DNA from: Streptomyces sp. ISL-94
GTDB lineage: Bacteria; Actinomycetota; Actinomycetes; Streptomycetales; Streptomycetaceae
NCBI RefSeq assembly: GCF_018614075.1
Contig: NZ_JAGGOZ010000046.1
Span: 1 to 64,000, forward strand
DNA: 64,000 bases
Direction of reading: 5' to 3'
Each line of letters begins with the position of its first letter. Position 1 is the first letter of the stretch. Position numbers and translations under genes: made by a program. The notes beneath the pieces are model-generated. The model saw only the letters and a program-made list of their open reading frames with translations, made no database searches and was not told the origin of the DNA. Shown here in pieces: positions 50,647 to 59,880 of this stretch.

Positions 50647-52289
50647 CTAACCAGTGTGCGCGACCGGGTCTTGGACCCACTGGTGCGTGCTGGGCGCATC
50701 CCGAACGGTTTTGGATGCACTGGGTCTCCGCGTTCTCTTCCCACTCGGCGTCGGCTCTCCGTGGAGCCGGTCCGTTGTGGGTGGGCGGTTTCCGTCACGC
50801 CTTCGGGTGCCTGGTCCGGCCTGGGCGGTCCGATGCCCCAAACGATCACTCTGGTCGTGTGGGGGCGGTGCCGTCCGTCGCCGGATCCGGTGCCCGAGGG
50901 CGCGTCGCCCGATCGCGATGCCGGCGGCATCGTGCCGGGACATCTGTCGGCTCGGGGTGACCAGCGGCTTCTGCCAGTGCCGGCCTCCCCACTGGGAGGT
51001 GTATGCCGGGTCGACAGCGACGATGGAAAGACCCTGTTCGGCGGCCATCGACACGAGGCGGGCTTTGAGCTTGCCGGTCGGGATTCCGGAGATGAGCTGC
51101 CGGAACCGTTTCCTGCGGCCGTGCTTCTCCCGCGTCTTCTCTGCGGTGAAGTCGAGGTCTTCGATCGCGATGGCCTTGGACGCCGGTGCTCTTCGTCCAG
51201 TTGCAGCAACCCGGTGATGGCGTGGCGGATCTGGGCGTCACGGTGGTCGGTCGAGCCGCTGAGATCGTAGGGGAAGCGGTGCGGCCGGCCGACCGGGTTA
51301 CCGTGCGGGTCGAGCCGGTAGGCGGCGAAGTGGTCGCCGTTGGTGTCGACGCTGACCATTCCGTTCGCGCGGGCGGTGGCGAGCGGGACGGTCTGCACGA
51401 TGGGGCGCTGCCAGGCTGCGGTCAGGTACCAGCGTCCGCGCTCCACATCCAGGTGGATGCGGTAGGCCACCGCCCGGTCTGCTTCGATCCGATCGGCCCA
51501 TTCCTCGCCCCGATGCTTGAAGGAGACTTTCGCGGTGAGGGTGTAGCGGCCGTGCTTGCTGTTGGCCAGGTGTGCCAGCGGCGCGGGCAGCTTGATCGAT
51601 ACTTCACCGTCGGGGGTGACGCGGATCGTCTCGTTCCCGAACCGCTTCCCGGACTCGCCGTCGGCGGCCAGGAACCAGCGTTCGGCTTCCCACCGGGTAC
51701 GCCACTGCTCTTCGGTGAGCTGGGCTTCGGCGAGGTGGTGCCGGGTGTTCGCCAGCCGCTTCCCGCCCCGCACGACGCGGACCCGACCGGCCTGCCAGTC
51801 GCGCACAGCGGCAGCGTGGCGGGCCTCCAACGCGGCCAGACGGCGGGATTTGTTGAACCACTCGCGCTTGGAGCGGTAGCCGCCCGCAGCCCGCTTGCTG
51901 CCCTTCTCCCCGATGGGGAGGGACAGCCGGTGCCGCAGTGTGCGGATACCGGCGTCCAGGTTCTGGATGTTCGCGGCCTGGCAGCGGCGGGCGAGCGCCC
52001 ACTGATCGTGGCTGGCCTTGGTGATCGCCCCGGCGATCCGCGACGACGATTCCTTCGTCAGCTCCCGCTTACGTGCCGCCCACGTGTCGGTGGAGTGGTC
52101 GGGACCGTCCGTGCAACGCCGCTTGAGGTCAAGGGACGCGAGCCTGCCCTGGTGCTCACCGACAGCCCGCAGGACCTCCTCATCCTCCGGGGTGAGGTGC
52201 CCCAGGCGGTCGCGTATCGCCACACCGGACGGACCCAGCGCCACAAACGAAGGGGCGATGGCACGCAGCTTCCCGGTCGGCTCACCCAT
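50647..52289 (-). pseudogene. tnpB: TnpB remnant of IS607 element, frameshifted
   Basis: Reads from ATG 52289. The N-terminal two-thirds (to HRRPRP, about 51190) are in one frame and include VSVDTNGDHFAAYRLDPHGNPVG, the RuvC-I Asp region. After about 51185 the protein continues in another frame with AIAIEDLDF (RuvC-II Glu) and VAVDPAYTSQWG plus SRHDAAG (final Asp). One base gained or lost explains the break. No stop codon interrupts the original frame until 50637, so a long but wrong tail would result. Confidence 0.82.
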
Positions 52290-52861
52290 CGCCGGCCGCC
52301 GCCTCCAGCGCCCTGCGCACCCGGTCCTTCGCCGAACGGTGTCCGTACAAGCGGGCACAGAATGAGGTCAGTACCTCGACCATGTCGCGAGCCAAATCCT
52401 CCTCGACTTCGCCGTCATCGAGGACCACCAGGCGACGGCCGGTCGCGGACAGGGCCGCTTCGACGAGTTCGACGCTCGTGCGGCCCAGGCGGTCCTTGTG
52501 CTCCACCACCACGGTCGTGACATCCGGATCGGCCAACAGACGACGCGCTTTGGCACGCGAGCCGTTCATCCCGGACGCGACCTCGGATTCGATCCGCACC
52601 ACCCGATGCCCCGGCCTTCGCCGCCCACGCCGACAACCTCGCCGTCTGACGCTCCAGATCCGGCTTCTGGTCGAGAGAGGAGACACGGGCGTACAGGCGG
52701 ACACCACCGACCACTACCGGCAGGGTGTTGGCCTCCACGTTCACCAGAATCGTCCGCGGCCCCACACGCTCGGCCGGAACCGGCAAATTGCCCTCACGGA
52801 ACCAGCGATACGCGGTCTGCGGATGCACACCCTGCGCCTTCGCCCACTCCTTGAGATTCAT
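52282..52861 (-). pseudogene. tnpA: Serine recombinase TnpA remnant of IS607 element, frameshifted
   Basis: ATG 52861 starts MNLKEWAKAQGVHPQTAYRWFREGNLPVPAERVG, the MerR-like HTH of IS607 TnpA. GGVRLYARVSSLDQKPDLERQTARL has the catalytic Ser. The frame breaks at about 52605 (GCCGGGGCATC); the continuation HRVVRIESEVASGMNG ... VVVEHKDRLGRTSVELVEAAL lies in another frame and ends at 52282. The element can no longer move by its own recombinase unless the shift is bypassed. Confidence 0.85.
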
Positions 52862-52897
52862 GCAACCGACGGTAAGGACACTCACCCAAATGCACTA

Positions 52898-54169
52898 TCA
52901 CTCACACGAGTGAACTAAAGAACCAACAGTTCCCAACCCCCCGACGACCGAGGCGGGGCCGACCTGACCCGCCTCCGTCAGCGCATCGGCCAGCACCCGC
53001 CAGATCTCGGCGGCGAGGTCGATGTTGGCGTCCTCCTGTGCCTGCTGGGCCAGGGCGCGCAGCCCCTGGATGCCGGAGGGGTCGCCGCCGAGGATCAGCA
53101 GCTGGTGGCGCAGGATCTCCAGCCGCACCTGCCCGCGGTACGTCATCCTCGGCTGGTCGGCGGCCAGTTCGCCGAGCAGGGCGCGCGCATCGTCGTAGCG
53201 GCCGGTCGCGAAGGCGAGATCGGCCTTGAGGGCGGTCAGGTCCTGCCGCAGGGCCGGTGTGCCCACGAAGGCGAGGGCGGCCTCGGCCTCCTCGGCGCGG
53301 CGCTGCGCCTGTGCGGGGTCGACGGGCATCTTCTGGAGGTGCAGCCGGCCGGTGGCCAGGCGCAGCCGGATCCACAGGATCAGGTCCTCCTGGCTGCTGA
53401 ACCGGTCGAGGGCGTCGTCCAGGCAGGCCTGCGCCCCGGGGTAGTCGCCCTGGCGCATGCGCACGGCGGCGGCGGTCCACATGGCCTCGGCCCACAGCGC
53501 GTCGGAGCGGCCCTCGACGAGGGCGGTCAGCTCGTCCGCGTGCACCCGGGCGTCCCCCATCCGACCCGCCTCGGCCTGTACGGAGACGAGCGCCAGCAGG
53601 GCGGTGGCCCGGTCCTCCACGCCCAGCTTCTCGCCCAGCGCGATCCGGTGGGCCTCGACGGCCGCGTCCACGGCCGGGGTGATCTCACCGATGGAGCGCA
53701 GACAGCGGGCGAGCCGGGTCAGGCCGCGTACGCGCAGCTCGCTGACGCCCACTTCCTCGCCGAGCGCGACCAGTTGGGCGAGCCGCTCCCGCTCCACCGC
53801 GTGGTCGCCCTGGACGCGGGCGGCCTGGGCGAGGAGCCACAGTGCCTGCCAGCGCAGAACCGGGCTCTCGTGGCCCTCGGCGGCCAGCGCCTGGCGGAGC
53901 GCCTCGATGGCGTCGGGGGAGCCGGTGGACCCGGCGAGGGTGAGGGCGTGGGCCAGGGAGCCGGTGGCCGGCTCCTCGAAGTCGGACGCCTCCAGGCCCA
54001 GCCGGCCCGCCAGGTAGCCGACGGCCCGGTCGGTGGGCTGACGCGCCCCGGACTCCAGGCGGGAGAGGTAGCCGGTGGACATGCCCTCGCCGGCCAGCGC
54101 CGTCTGCGACAGGCCCTTGGCCAGCCGGAGCTTCCTCAGGCGGTGTCCGAACGCAGGCTGTCGCAGCAT
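52898..54169 (-). CDS. XRE-family regulator with TPR-like domain, 3' end altered by IS insertion
   Basis: ATG 54169 (MLRQPAFGHRLRKL) has AAGG six bases upstream; 423 residues. RLRKLRLAKGLSQTALAGEGMSTGYLSRLESGARQPTDRAVGYLAGRLG is a clear XRE HTH. The remainder is helical-repeat sequence (LARCLRSIGEITPAVDAAVEAHRIAL, ARALLGELAADQP). The last residues SLVHSCE are encoded at the IS607 edge, so the native C-terminus may be lost or replaced. It probably controls secondary metabolism; target unknown. Confidence 0.85.
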   Translation of the reverse strand: MLRQPAFGHRLRKLRLAKGLSQTALAGEGMSTGYLSRLESGARQPTDRAVGYLAGRLGLEASDFEEPATGSLAHALTLAGSTGSPDAIEALRQALAAEGHESPVLRWQALWLLAQAARVQGDHAVERERLAQLVALGEEVGVSELRVRGLTRLARCLRSIGEITPAVDAAVEAHRIALGEKLGVEDRATALLALVSVQAEAGRMGDARVHADELTALVEGRSDALWAEAMWTAAAVRMRQGDYPGAQACLDDALDRFSSQEDLILWIRLRLATGRLHLQKMPVDPAQAQRRAEEAEAALAFVGTPALRQDLTALKADLAFATGRYDDARALLGELAADQPRMTYRGQVRLEILRHQLLILGGDPSGIQGLRALAQQAQEDANIDLAAEIWRVLADALTEAGQVGPASVVGGLGTVGSLVHSCE

Positions 54170-54279
54170 GAGCATCCTTGAGGTCGCGGGCAAGGAATCT
54201 GTCGGGAACGGGCCCCGAGCGTAGGGTCCCCGGCAACAGCCGGGCAAACCTTTGCCACGGATTGCGGGCCGGTCTCGTG

Positions 54280-54323
54280 CGGACCTCATCCGGACCTCAT
54301 GCGCTCCTCGAGCGGTCCTCGAC
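54280..54323. promoter_or_regulatory. Four tandem 11-base repeats (CGGACCTCATC type)
   Basis: CGGACCTCATC, CGGACCTCATG, CGCTCCTCGAG and CGGTCCTCGAC run head to tail. On the minus strand the heptamers are TGAGGTC- and TCGAGGA-like, the class bound by SARPs such as ActII-ORF4. Lies between the XRE gene and the small peptide gene. Confidence 0.65.
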
Positions 54324-54408
54324 CCCGTCGAGGCAGACTCTCCAGAATCCGGCCGCCGAACCGGCCGGCGCCCTGCTCTTCCCGCAATCCAGCGCCTTGG
54401 AGTCGACG

Positions 54409-54546
54409 ATGAGGCCATCGGTGTGCGCATCCCGCGCGTCCTGGACGCCCGCAGCACACACCGCGGCCCCGGCGGCCGCCCTCCGCTCCACCGGCCCGGC
54501 CCAGGACGAGCAGCCGGACGACGACATCGGCTGGCCGAAGCAGTAA
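54409..54546 (+). CDS. Possible small peptide ending DDDIGWPKQ
   Basis: ATG 54409 with GGAG about eight bases upstream; 45 residues. The N-terminus is Ala-rich but not a convincing signal; the C-terminus QPDDDIGWPKQ recalls the IDWP endings of the peptide at 47641. It lies directly after the SARP-type tandem repeats. Short length makes the call tentative. Confidence 0.4.
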   Translation: MRPSVCASRASWTPAAHTAAPAAALRSTGPAQDEQPDDDIGWPKQ

Positions 54547-54575
54547 CCCGGCAAACGACCCGGGCGCTGATCGGG

Positions 54576-55013
54576 CTAAGCGGGGTCGGCGACCACCACC
54601 TGGGTGTTCTGGCAGGCCGTCAGCAGCCAGCGCCCGTCCTGCGCCCGGGTCATCACGTACAGCGGCGCACCCTCGCTGCCCTCCCCGTCGGCCCCGTGGT
54701 AGACCTGCCGCACCTTCACCGCGGCCACGTCGGGCCGCAGGAACTGCGTGTGGACCACCTCGTAGCTGACCTTCCCGTCCCAACTCGCCGCCGGCAGCAC
54801 CTCCCGCGTGAACTCGGCTATCGCGTCGAATCCGATGAGGACCTTCCCGTGTGCGGTGGTCCACAGCGCGTCCGGGTGGAAGAGGGCGAGGAAGCCCTCG
54901 GCGTCCTTGGCCTGTTGCGTGCGCTCGACGGTGGCGACGACCTCCGCGATCGCCTCGATTGCCGCAGCTTCTGCTTCTGTCCCGCGTTCGTTTTCGCTCA
55001 TGGAACCGATCAT
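54576..55013 (-). CDS. NTF2-like protein (SnoaL/SgcJ type)
   Basis: ATG 55013; 145 residues. The pattern EVVATVERTQQAKDAEGFLALFHPDALWTTAHGKVLIGFDAIAEF, then VRQVYHG and DGRWLLTACQNTQVV, is the SgcJ/EcaC-type NTF2 fold. Proteins of this fold include polyketide cyclases and hydroxylases. Divergent from the flavoprotein gene across a short AT-rich palindrome. Role unknown; catalytic residues cannot be named. Confidence 0.85.
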   Translation of the reverse strand: MIGSMSENERGTEAEAAAIEAIAEVVATVERTQQAKDAEGFLALFHPDALWTTAHGKVLIGFDAIAEFTREVLPAASWDGKVSYEVVHTQFLRPDVAAVKVRQVYHGADGEGSEGAPLYVMTRAQDGRWLLTACQNTQVVVADPA

Positions 55014-55042
55014 GCTCCCTCAAGCATGGTTGAGGTCAAGCA

Positions 55043-55054
55043 ATATGATCATAT
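55043..55054. promoter_or_regulatory. AT-rich palindrome ATATGATCATAT in a divergent promoter
   Basis: A perfect 12-base palindrome seven bases before the flavoprotein ATG, in otherwise GC-rich DNA. CTCAA-N6-TTGAG (55019-55034) lies beside it. Probably the operator of both divergent genes. Confidence 0.5.
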
Positions 55055-55060
55055 GGCCGC

Positions 55061-55609
55061 ATGACCACGAGGACCTTGTACCTGTTCTGCTCCGCCGCCC
55101 CGCCCGTCTTCGACGTGGCCCACGTGATCGAGGACGCCCAGGCCCGCGGCTGGGACGTGTGCCTCGGCCTCACCCCGACCGCGGCCCACTGGCTGGCCGG
55201 AAGCCTCGACGGACTGGCCGCCCTGACCGGGCACCCGGTGCGCTGGCAGTACAAGCTGCCCGGGGAGGACGACGTATGGCCGCCGGCCGATGCCCTGCTC
55301 TTCGCACCCGCCACCTTCAACACGGTCAACGCCTGGGCCCTCGGCCTCACCGACCGATTCACCGTCGGCGTCGCCGCCGAGGCGATCGGCAAGGGCACCC
55401 CCGCCGTCGCCGTGCCCTGCACCAACACGGGCCTCGCCGCGCACCCGCAGTTCGACCAGTCCCTGGCCGTCCTGCGCGCCGCCGGGGTGGAGGTCCTGTT
55501 CGGCGAGGGCGGCTTCATCCCCGGCCCGGCCGGCCAGGACATCCCGCCCCACTTCCCGTGGCCGGCCGCCCTGGACGCCATTTCCCGCACCGCCACCGCC
55601 CAGGCCTGA
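55061..55609 (+). CDS. Flavoprotein (HFCD/PPC-decarboxylase family)
   Basis: ATG 55061; 182 residues. The Rossmann-like start TLYLFCSAAPPVFDVAHVIEDAQARGWDVCLGLTPTA and the middle DALLFAPATFNTVNAWALGLTD match the flavoprotein (Dfp/EpiD-like) family, in which PATxNT contacts FMN. Some members are phosphopantothenoylcysteine decarboxylases; others work in natural product pathways as oxidative decarboxylases. Here it is single-domain and divergent from the NTF2-like gene. Confidence 0.85.
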   Translation: MTTRTLYLFCSAAPPVFDVAHVIEDAQARGWDVCLGLTPTAAHWLAGSLDGLAALTGHPVRWQYKLPGEDDVWPPADALLFAPATFNTVNAWALGLTDRFTVGVAAEAIGKGTPAVAVPCTNTGLAAHPQFDQSLAVLRAAGVEVLFGEGGFIPGPAGQDIPPHFPWPAALDAISRTATAQA

Positions 55610-55620
55610 CGAGGCCCCCG

Positions 55621-56793
55621 TCAGGAGGCGAGAAGGCGAAAGAAGGCCCGCACATCCTCCACCAGCAGCTCCGGCACCTCCATCGCGGGAAAGTGCCCGC
55701 CCCGGTCGTAGGAGGTCCAGCGGACGATGTTGTCGGTGCGTGCGGCCACGTGCCGCAGCGGAATGAAGTTGTCCCGGGGGAAGTCGGCGAGTGCGGTCGG
55801 CGTCCGCGACACCTCCGGCGGCTGCCCGGCGTAGTCGGCGTGCGCCCGCTCGTAGTAGATCCGGGCGGCTGACCCGGCCGTCCCGGTCACCCAATACAGC
55901 ATCACATTGGTGATAACCCTCTCCCGGTCGACGGGGCACCGGGGATCGCTCCACTCGGCGAACTTCTCCCCGATCCAGGCCAGCAGCCCGACCGGCGAGT
56001 CATTCAGCCCGTACGCGAGGGTCTGCGGCCGGGTCGCCTGGATGTCGGCATACCCCTGCCGCTCGCGCGCCCAACTCCGGTACCGCTCCCAGCTGGCCAC
56101 CGTCCGCTCCCGCTCGTCGGGGCTCAGCGCCGCCAGCTCCTCGGGCAGCGGCTCCTCGGCGGCCCCGCCGCCCGGCAGCAGATTCAGATGCACCCCCACC
56201 ACGTTCCCGGGCCGCAGCCGCCCCAGCTCCCTCGACACGGCGGCCCCCCAGTCACCGCCCTGCACCCCGTAGGCCTCGTACCCGAGCCGCTCCATCAGCA
56301 CCCCGAAGGCCCGTGCGACCCGCTTGAACTCCCAGCCCGCCCCGGTCGTGGGCCCGGACAGCCCGAAGCCCGGAATGTGCGGCAGCACCAGATGGAAGGC
56401 ATCGGCGGGATCCCCGCCGTGCGCCCGCGGATCGGTCAGCGGACCCGCGACCTCCAGGAACTCCACGAAGGAGCCGGGCCAGCCGTGGGTCATCAGCAGC
56501 GGCGTGGCATCCGGCTCGGGCGACCGCAGGTGCGCGAAGTGCACGTTCGCCCCGTCGATGACGGTGGTGAACTGCGGCCAGGCGTTCAACCGCGCCTCGG
56601 CCGCCCGCCAGTCGTACTCCGAGCGCCAGTACTCGACGAGCTCCCTCATCTCCCCGAGCGGAATCCCGTACGCCCACCCCACTCCGGGCAGCTCGTCGGG
56701 CCACCGCACCCGCCCCAGCCGCCCCCGCAGGTCGTCCAGCTCCGCCTGCGCCACGTGAAGCCGGAACTCCCGCAGCCCCTCACCAAAACCCAT
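55621..56793 (-). CDS. Epoxide hydrolase (EHN-type alpha/beta hydrolase)
   Basis: ATG 56793; 390 residues. The N-terminal EHN domain ([34 protein letters not shown]...) precedes an alpha/beta hydrolase core. [12 protein letters not shown] carries the HGWPG oxyanion loop, [12 protein letters not shown] the nucleophile Asp (GGDWG), and [13 protein letters not shown] the catalytic His. It hydrates epoxides to diols and is common in angucycline and other aromatic polyketide clusters. Confidence 0.93.
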   Translation of the reverse strand: MGFGEGLREFRLHVAQAELDDLRGRLGRVRWPDELPGVGWAYGIPLGEMRELVEYWRSEYDWRAAEARLNAWPQFTTVIDGANVHFAHLRSPEPDATPLLMTHGWPGSFVEFLEVAGPLTDPRAHGGDPADAFHLVLPHIPGFGLSGPTTGAGWEFKRVARAFGVLMERLGYEAYGVQGGDWGAAVSRELGRLRPGNVVGVHLNLLPGGGAAEEPLPEELAALSPDERERTVASWERYRSWARERQGYADIQATRPQTLAYGLNDSPVGLLAWIGEKFAEWSDPRCPVDRERVITNVMLYWVTGTAGSAARIYYERAHADYAGQPPEVSRTPTALADFPRDNFIPLRHVAARTDNIVRWTSYDRGGHFPAMEVPELLVEDVRAFFRLLAS

Positions 56794-56810
56794 ACGGCAT
56801 GCCAAGTGCC

Positions 56811-57632
56811 TCACACGGCGTACAAGTCAAAGGTCGACCCCCGCTTCGGCCCCGCCTGCACGTCCAGCGCCGGATCCACCGTCAGCATCGCCTGGTGCAA
56901 CCGCTGCAACTGCGGCGACGGCTCGACGCCCAGGTCCTCGATCAGTCGGCCCCGCAGCCTGCGGTACACGTCCAGGGCCGTCGCCTGCCGCCCCGACCGG
57001 TACAGCGCGACCATCGCCTGCGAGTGGAGCCCCTCGTGCTGCGGATGCCGGGCGATCAGCTCCGTGAGCTCGGCCAGCAGCTCCGTATGCCGGCCCAGCC
57101 GCAGATCCACGTCGATCCGCCGCTCCACGGTGCCGAGCCGGCTCTCCTCCAGCCGCATCACCTCGATCTCCAGGATTGGCCCCGCCCGTACGTCGACCAG
57201 CGCGGGCCCCTGCCACAGCGCGAGCGCCGCCCGCAGCATGGCCGCCGCGCTCTCGTCATCACCCTGCTCGAAGACGCTGTGCCCCCGAGCAACAAGCGTT
57301 TCGTACTCATGCACGTCCACACACTCGGGCGGTATCTGCAGCAAATACCCCCCGTGCCGCGTGACCAGCACATCCTTCACGCCACCGGGCCCGCCCGGCC
57401 CCATGGCGGTACCGAGCCGCCGACGCAGCTGGAGTATGTAGGTCTGCAGCGTGGTCAGCGCACTCTGCGGCAGCGCGGTCCCCCAGATCTCCTCCATGAG
57501 CGTGGGCACCGGCATCACCCGCCCCGGATACAGGGCGAGGAGCGCGAGAATCTGCCTGGGCTTACGGGCGGTCGGAACAATGGATCCCCCGTTGACCTCG
57601 GCACTCAACGGACCCAAAACCTGAATCTTCAC
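56811..57632 (-). CDS. SARP-family activator, near-twin of the one at 47.9 kb
   Basis: GTG 57632 ([16 protein letters not shown]) after GGGGGAGGAG; 273 residues. Same domain order as other small SARPs, with [19 protein letters not shown] as recognition helix and [34 protein letters not shown] in the BTAD. Start-site DNA and protein are strikingly like the SARP at 47950-48771. It follows 11-base repeats at 57698-57730. Probably a recent duplicate with overlapping targets. Confidence 0.94.
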   Translation of the reverse strand: MKIQVLGPLSAEVNGGSIVPTARKPRQILALLALYPGRVMPVPTLMEEIWGTALPQSALTTLQTYILQLRRRLGTAMGPGGPGGVKDVLVTRHGGYLLQIPPECVDVHEYETLVARGHSVFEQGDDESAAAMLRAALALWQGPALVDVRAGPILEIEVMRLEESRLGTVERRIDVDLRLGRHTELLAELTELIARHPQHEGLHSQAMVALYRSGRQATALDVYRRLRGRLIEDLGVEPSPQLQRLHQAMLTVDPALDVQAGPKRGSTFDLYAV

Positions 57633-57697
57633 AGTCTCCTCCCCCAAGTCGTCGAGCACGGGGGCACGCTAGCCCCACCCCACCCCCACCCCCCGAT

Positions 57698-57730
57698 TCC
57701 TCAAGCCCCTTTCAAGCCCCCATCCAGCCC
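57698..57730 (-). promoter_or_regulatory. Three tandem 11-base repeats upstream of the SARP
   Basis: On the minus strand GGGCTGGATGG, GGGCTTGAAAG and GGGCTTGAGGA lie in tandem. They could be auto- or cross-regulatory SARP sites. Confidence 0.55.
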
Positions 57731-57785
57731 AACGCCCGAGACACACCCACAGCCAATCCCACCCCCGCCACCCTCAAGGCACGCC

Positions 57786-58122
57786 GCCGGCCAACTCCAG
57801 CCCCACCGGCGCTCGAGGCCGCCGGCCAACTCCAGCCCCACCGGCGCTCGAGGCCGCCGGCCAACTCCAGCCCCGCCGGCGCTTGAGGCGCGGGGCCCGG
57901 GGCGGAGCCCCGATCTCGTACCCGCACCCGCACAATCCGAGCGCCCCAACCGAACCTCGCCACCGGGCAATTCCAGCCCCGCCGGCGTTTGAGGCGCGGG
58001 GCCCGGGGCGGAGCCCCGATCCTTGACCCGCACGCACCGTCCAGCCCCACACACCCAGCCCCCGCCGCCGGCCAACTCCAGCCCCGCCGGCGTTTGAGGC
58101 GCGGGGCCTGGGGCGGAGCCCC
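57786..58122. repeat. Five copies of a GC-rich intergenic repeat
   Basis: A unit beginning GCCGGCCAACTCCAGCCCC recurs at 57786, 57821 and 57856. Longer copies at 57856-57913, 57967-58019 and 58066-58122 end in a hairpin-forming GGGGCxxGGGGCGGAGCCCC-type sequence. The arrangement resembles REP-like intergenic repeats in streptomycetes. No gene is visible between 57633 and 58191. Confidence 0.85.
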
Positions 58123-58191
58123 AGCAACGGCGCCGCACCCTTCTCCGACCGGGGCCCGCGGCCCACGGCTCGCGGCCCAGCCGGGGCCCCC

Positions 58192-58866
58192 TCACAACCC
58201 GATCCGCACCGCCTCCGCCCCGAGGAACTCCGCCTCGGTCCGATACCCCCGCTCCCGCCCGTCGGCCACGAGACTCGGCAGGAGCAGCGCCCACAACGCC
58301 CCCACCTTCCCCCGCAACTCCCCGTACGACATCCCGGTCCCGGCCATGGTCTCGATCCCGCACGCCGCAGCCGCGACCAACGCCTCCGCGCTCTCCCACC
58401 GCCGGCCCGCCGCCGGCAGTTCCCCCGCGTCCCGCGCCAGCCGGAGCAACGTACACACCGCCGAAATCCACGCCCCGTGGAAGTCCACGACCACCGGCCG
58501 CGCCCCGACCGGCCCCCGCGGCCCCGCCCCGCCGCACTCCTTCGTGATCCGGAAGCTCGCCGGAATCGCCGGCTCCTCGTACAACGTCCGTGCCAGCCAG
58601 TGCGTGACGTCGATCAGCGCCTGCAACGGCGAGACCCCGTCCTCACGCAGCGCCCGCACCGCATCGTGCAACAGCGCGCACCCCCGCTGCTGCACGGCCT
58701 CCGCGAGCTCGTCCTTGGAGGCGAAGTGAAAGTACAGCGCCCCCTTCGTCACCCCGGCCGCGGCCGCGATCTCGCCCAGCGTCGCGTTGGCGTAGCCGTT
58801 CCGGTGGAACATCTCGGCCCCGGCGTAGACCAGCCGCCTCCGGGTCCGCTCCGACCTCTCCTGCAC
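58192..58866 (-). CDS. ScbR-like TetR-family regulator (1)
   Basis: GTG 58866 after GAGAGGAG; 224 residues. The HTH reads RLVYAGAEMFHRNGYANATLGEIAAAAGVTKGALYFHFASKDELAEAV, the ScbR/ArpA pattern. The C-terminal ligand domain is less conserved. It could be a butyrolactone receptor homologue or a pseudo-receptor responding to an antibiotic. It is separated from the next SARP gene by a Pro/Arg-coding simple repeat (58917-58992). Confidence 0.88.
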   Translation of the reverse strand: MQERSERTRRRLVYAGAEMFHRNGYANATLGEIAAAAGVTKGALYFHFASKDELAEAVQQRGCALLHDAVRALREDGVSPLQALIDVTHWLARTLYEEPAIPASFRITKECGGAGPRGPVGARPVVVDFHGAWISAVCTLLRLARDAGELPAAGRRWESAEALVAAAACGIETMAGTGMSYGELRGKVGALWALLLPSLVADGRERGYRTEAEFLGAEAVRIGL

Positions 58867-58916
58867 CGAGCCGTCTCCTCTCGCCCCCGACAGAGCCCCC
58901 GGACCCACACCCGCAC

Positions 58917-58992
58917 CACACCCGCACCGCACCCGAGCCCGAGCCCGAACGCGAACCCAAGCCCGAACCCAAGCCCGAACCCAAGCCCGAAC
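58917..58992. repeat. Simple-sequence repeat (AAGCCCGAACCC unit)
   Basis: Hexamer-like CCCGAA/CCCAAG repetition runs across the gap between the TetR and SARP genes, ending in three clean AAGCCCGAACCC units. Confidence 0.8.
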
Positions 58993-58994
58993 CC

Positions 58995-59840
58995 TCAGAC
59001 CCGCACGAGCCTTTCGCCCCCCGGCTCCACATTGGCCTCGGCCAGACTCTCCGGCCCCGCCATCAGGATCGACCGCTGCAAGCGCCGCAGCGCCACGGAC
59101 GGCTCCAGCCCCAGCTCCCGCACCAGCGTCCCGCGCAGCCGCTGGTACACGTCCAACGCCTCGCCCCGCCGCCCCGACCGGTGCAGGGCGAGCATGAACT
59201 GCCCGTGCAGGTTCTCGTGCGTCCGGTAGCGCGTCACCAGCACCGTCAGCTCGGCCAGCAGCTCCCGGTGCCGCCCCAGCCGCAGGTCGGCCTCGATCCG
59301 CTGGTCCAGAGCGCACAGCCGCGTCTCCTCCAGCCGCCGGGTCTCCATGTCCAGCTGCACCCCGCCCTGTACGTCGGCGAAGGCCGGCCCGGACCACAGG
59401 GCCAGCGCCTCCCGCAGCAGCCGCGCCGCACCGGGGAAGTCCCCGGCGTCCATCGCGCGGTAGCCGGTCCCCGCCAGCCGGTCGAACTCCCGCACGTCGA
59501 GGGTCCCGCCACCGCTGTTCAGCAGATATCCGCCGGGCAGCGTGACCAGGATGTCCTTGGCGGTCCGCATCCCCGCCTGCTCACCCGCAGCCGCATCCGC
59601 ACCCCGCTCCAAGGCGGTCGCGATGAGCGCCCGCAGCTGCAGGACATACGTCTGAAGCGTCGTACGCGCACTGCGCGGCGGCTCGCCCGCCCACAGCTCC
59701 TCTATCAGTGCCGATACGGGTACCACCTGATCGGCATGGAGGGCCAGGAGCGCCAGGACCTGCCGGGGCTTGGGGGCGGTCGGCGTGATGGAGACTCCGT
59801 TCTCCCGCACGGCCAACGCGCCCAGTACATCGATGTCCAC
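58995..59840 (-). CDS. SARP-family activator (third small SARP)
   Basis: GTG 59840 (VDIDVLGALAVRENG) after GGGGAG; 281 residues. ARTTLQTYVLQLRALIATALERG is the recognition helix, and the BTAD contains ENLHGQFMLALHRSGRRGEALDVYQRLRGTLVRELG. It differs clearly from the twin SARPs. A strong ARE-like double palindrome (59881-59929) lies directly upstream, so it is likely repressed by one of the neighbouring ScbR-type proteins. Confidence 0.93.
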   Translation of the reverse strand: MDIDVLGALAVRENGVSITPTAPKPRQVLALLALHADQVVPVSALIEELWAGEPPRSARTTLQTYVLQLRALIATALERGADAAAGEQAGMRTAKDILVTLPGGYLLNSGGGTLDVREFDRLAGTGYRAMDAGDFPGAARLLREALALWSGPAFADVQGGVQLDMETRRLEETRLCALDQRIEADLRLGRHRELLAELTVLVTRYRTHENLHGQFMLALHRSGRRGEALDVYQRLRGTLVRELGLEPSVALRRLQRSILMAGPESLAEANVEPGGERLVRV

Positions 59841-59880
59841 GCCGTACTCCCCTGTCCTTGGATGAGTCGCACCGTCAGTA

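Larger units (their letters stand above)
50645..52915 (-). mobile_element. Decayed IS607-family element
   Basis: Contains a serine-recombinase TnpA remnant and a TnpB remnant in the usual overlapping order (TnpA then TnpB, eight-base overlap at 52282-52289). Both have a frameshift. The outer limits are estimates: the left end lies just beyond the aromatase promoter and the right end near the stop of the XRE regulator. Confidence 0.8.

Noticed and set aside
50637..52358. A functional 573-residue TnpB-like protein
   Set aside because: The conserved RuvC-II and RuvC-III segments lie in different frames from the N-terminal part, so the long frame's tail is out of frame.
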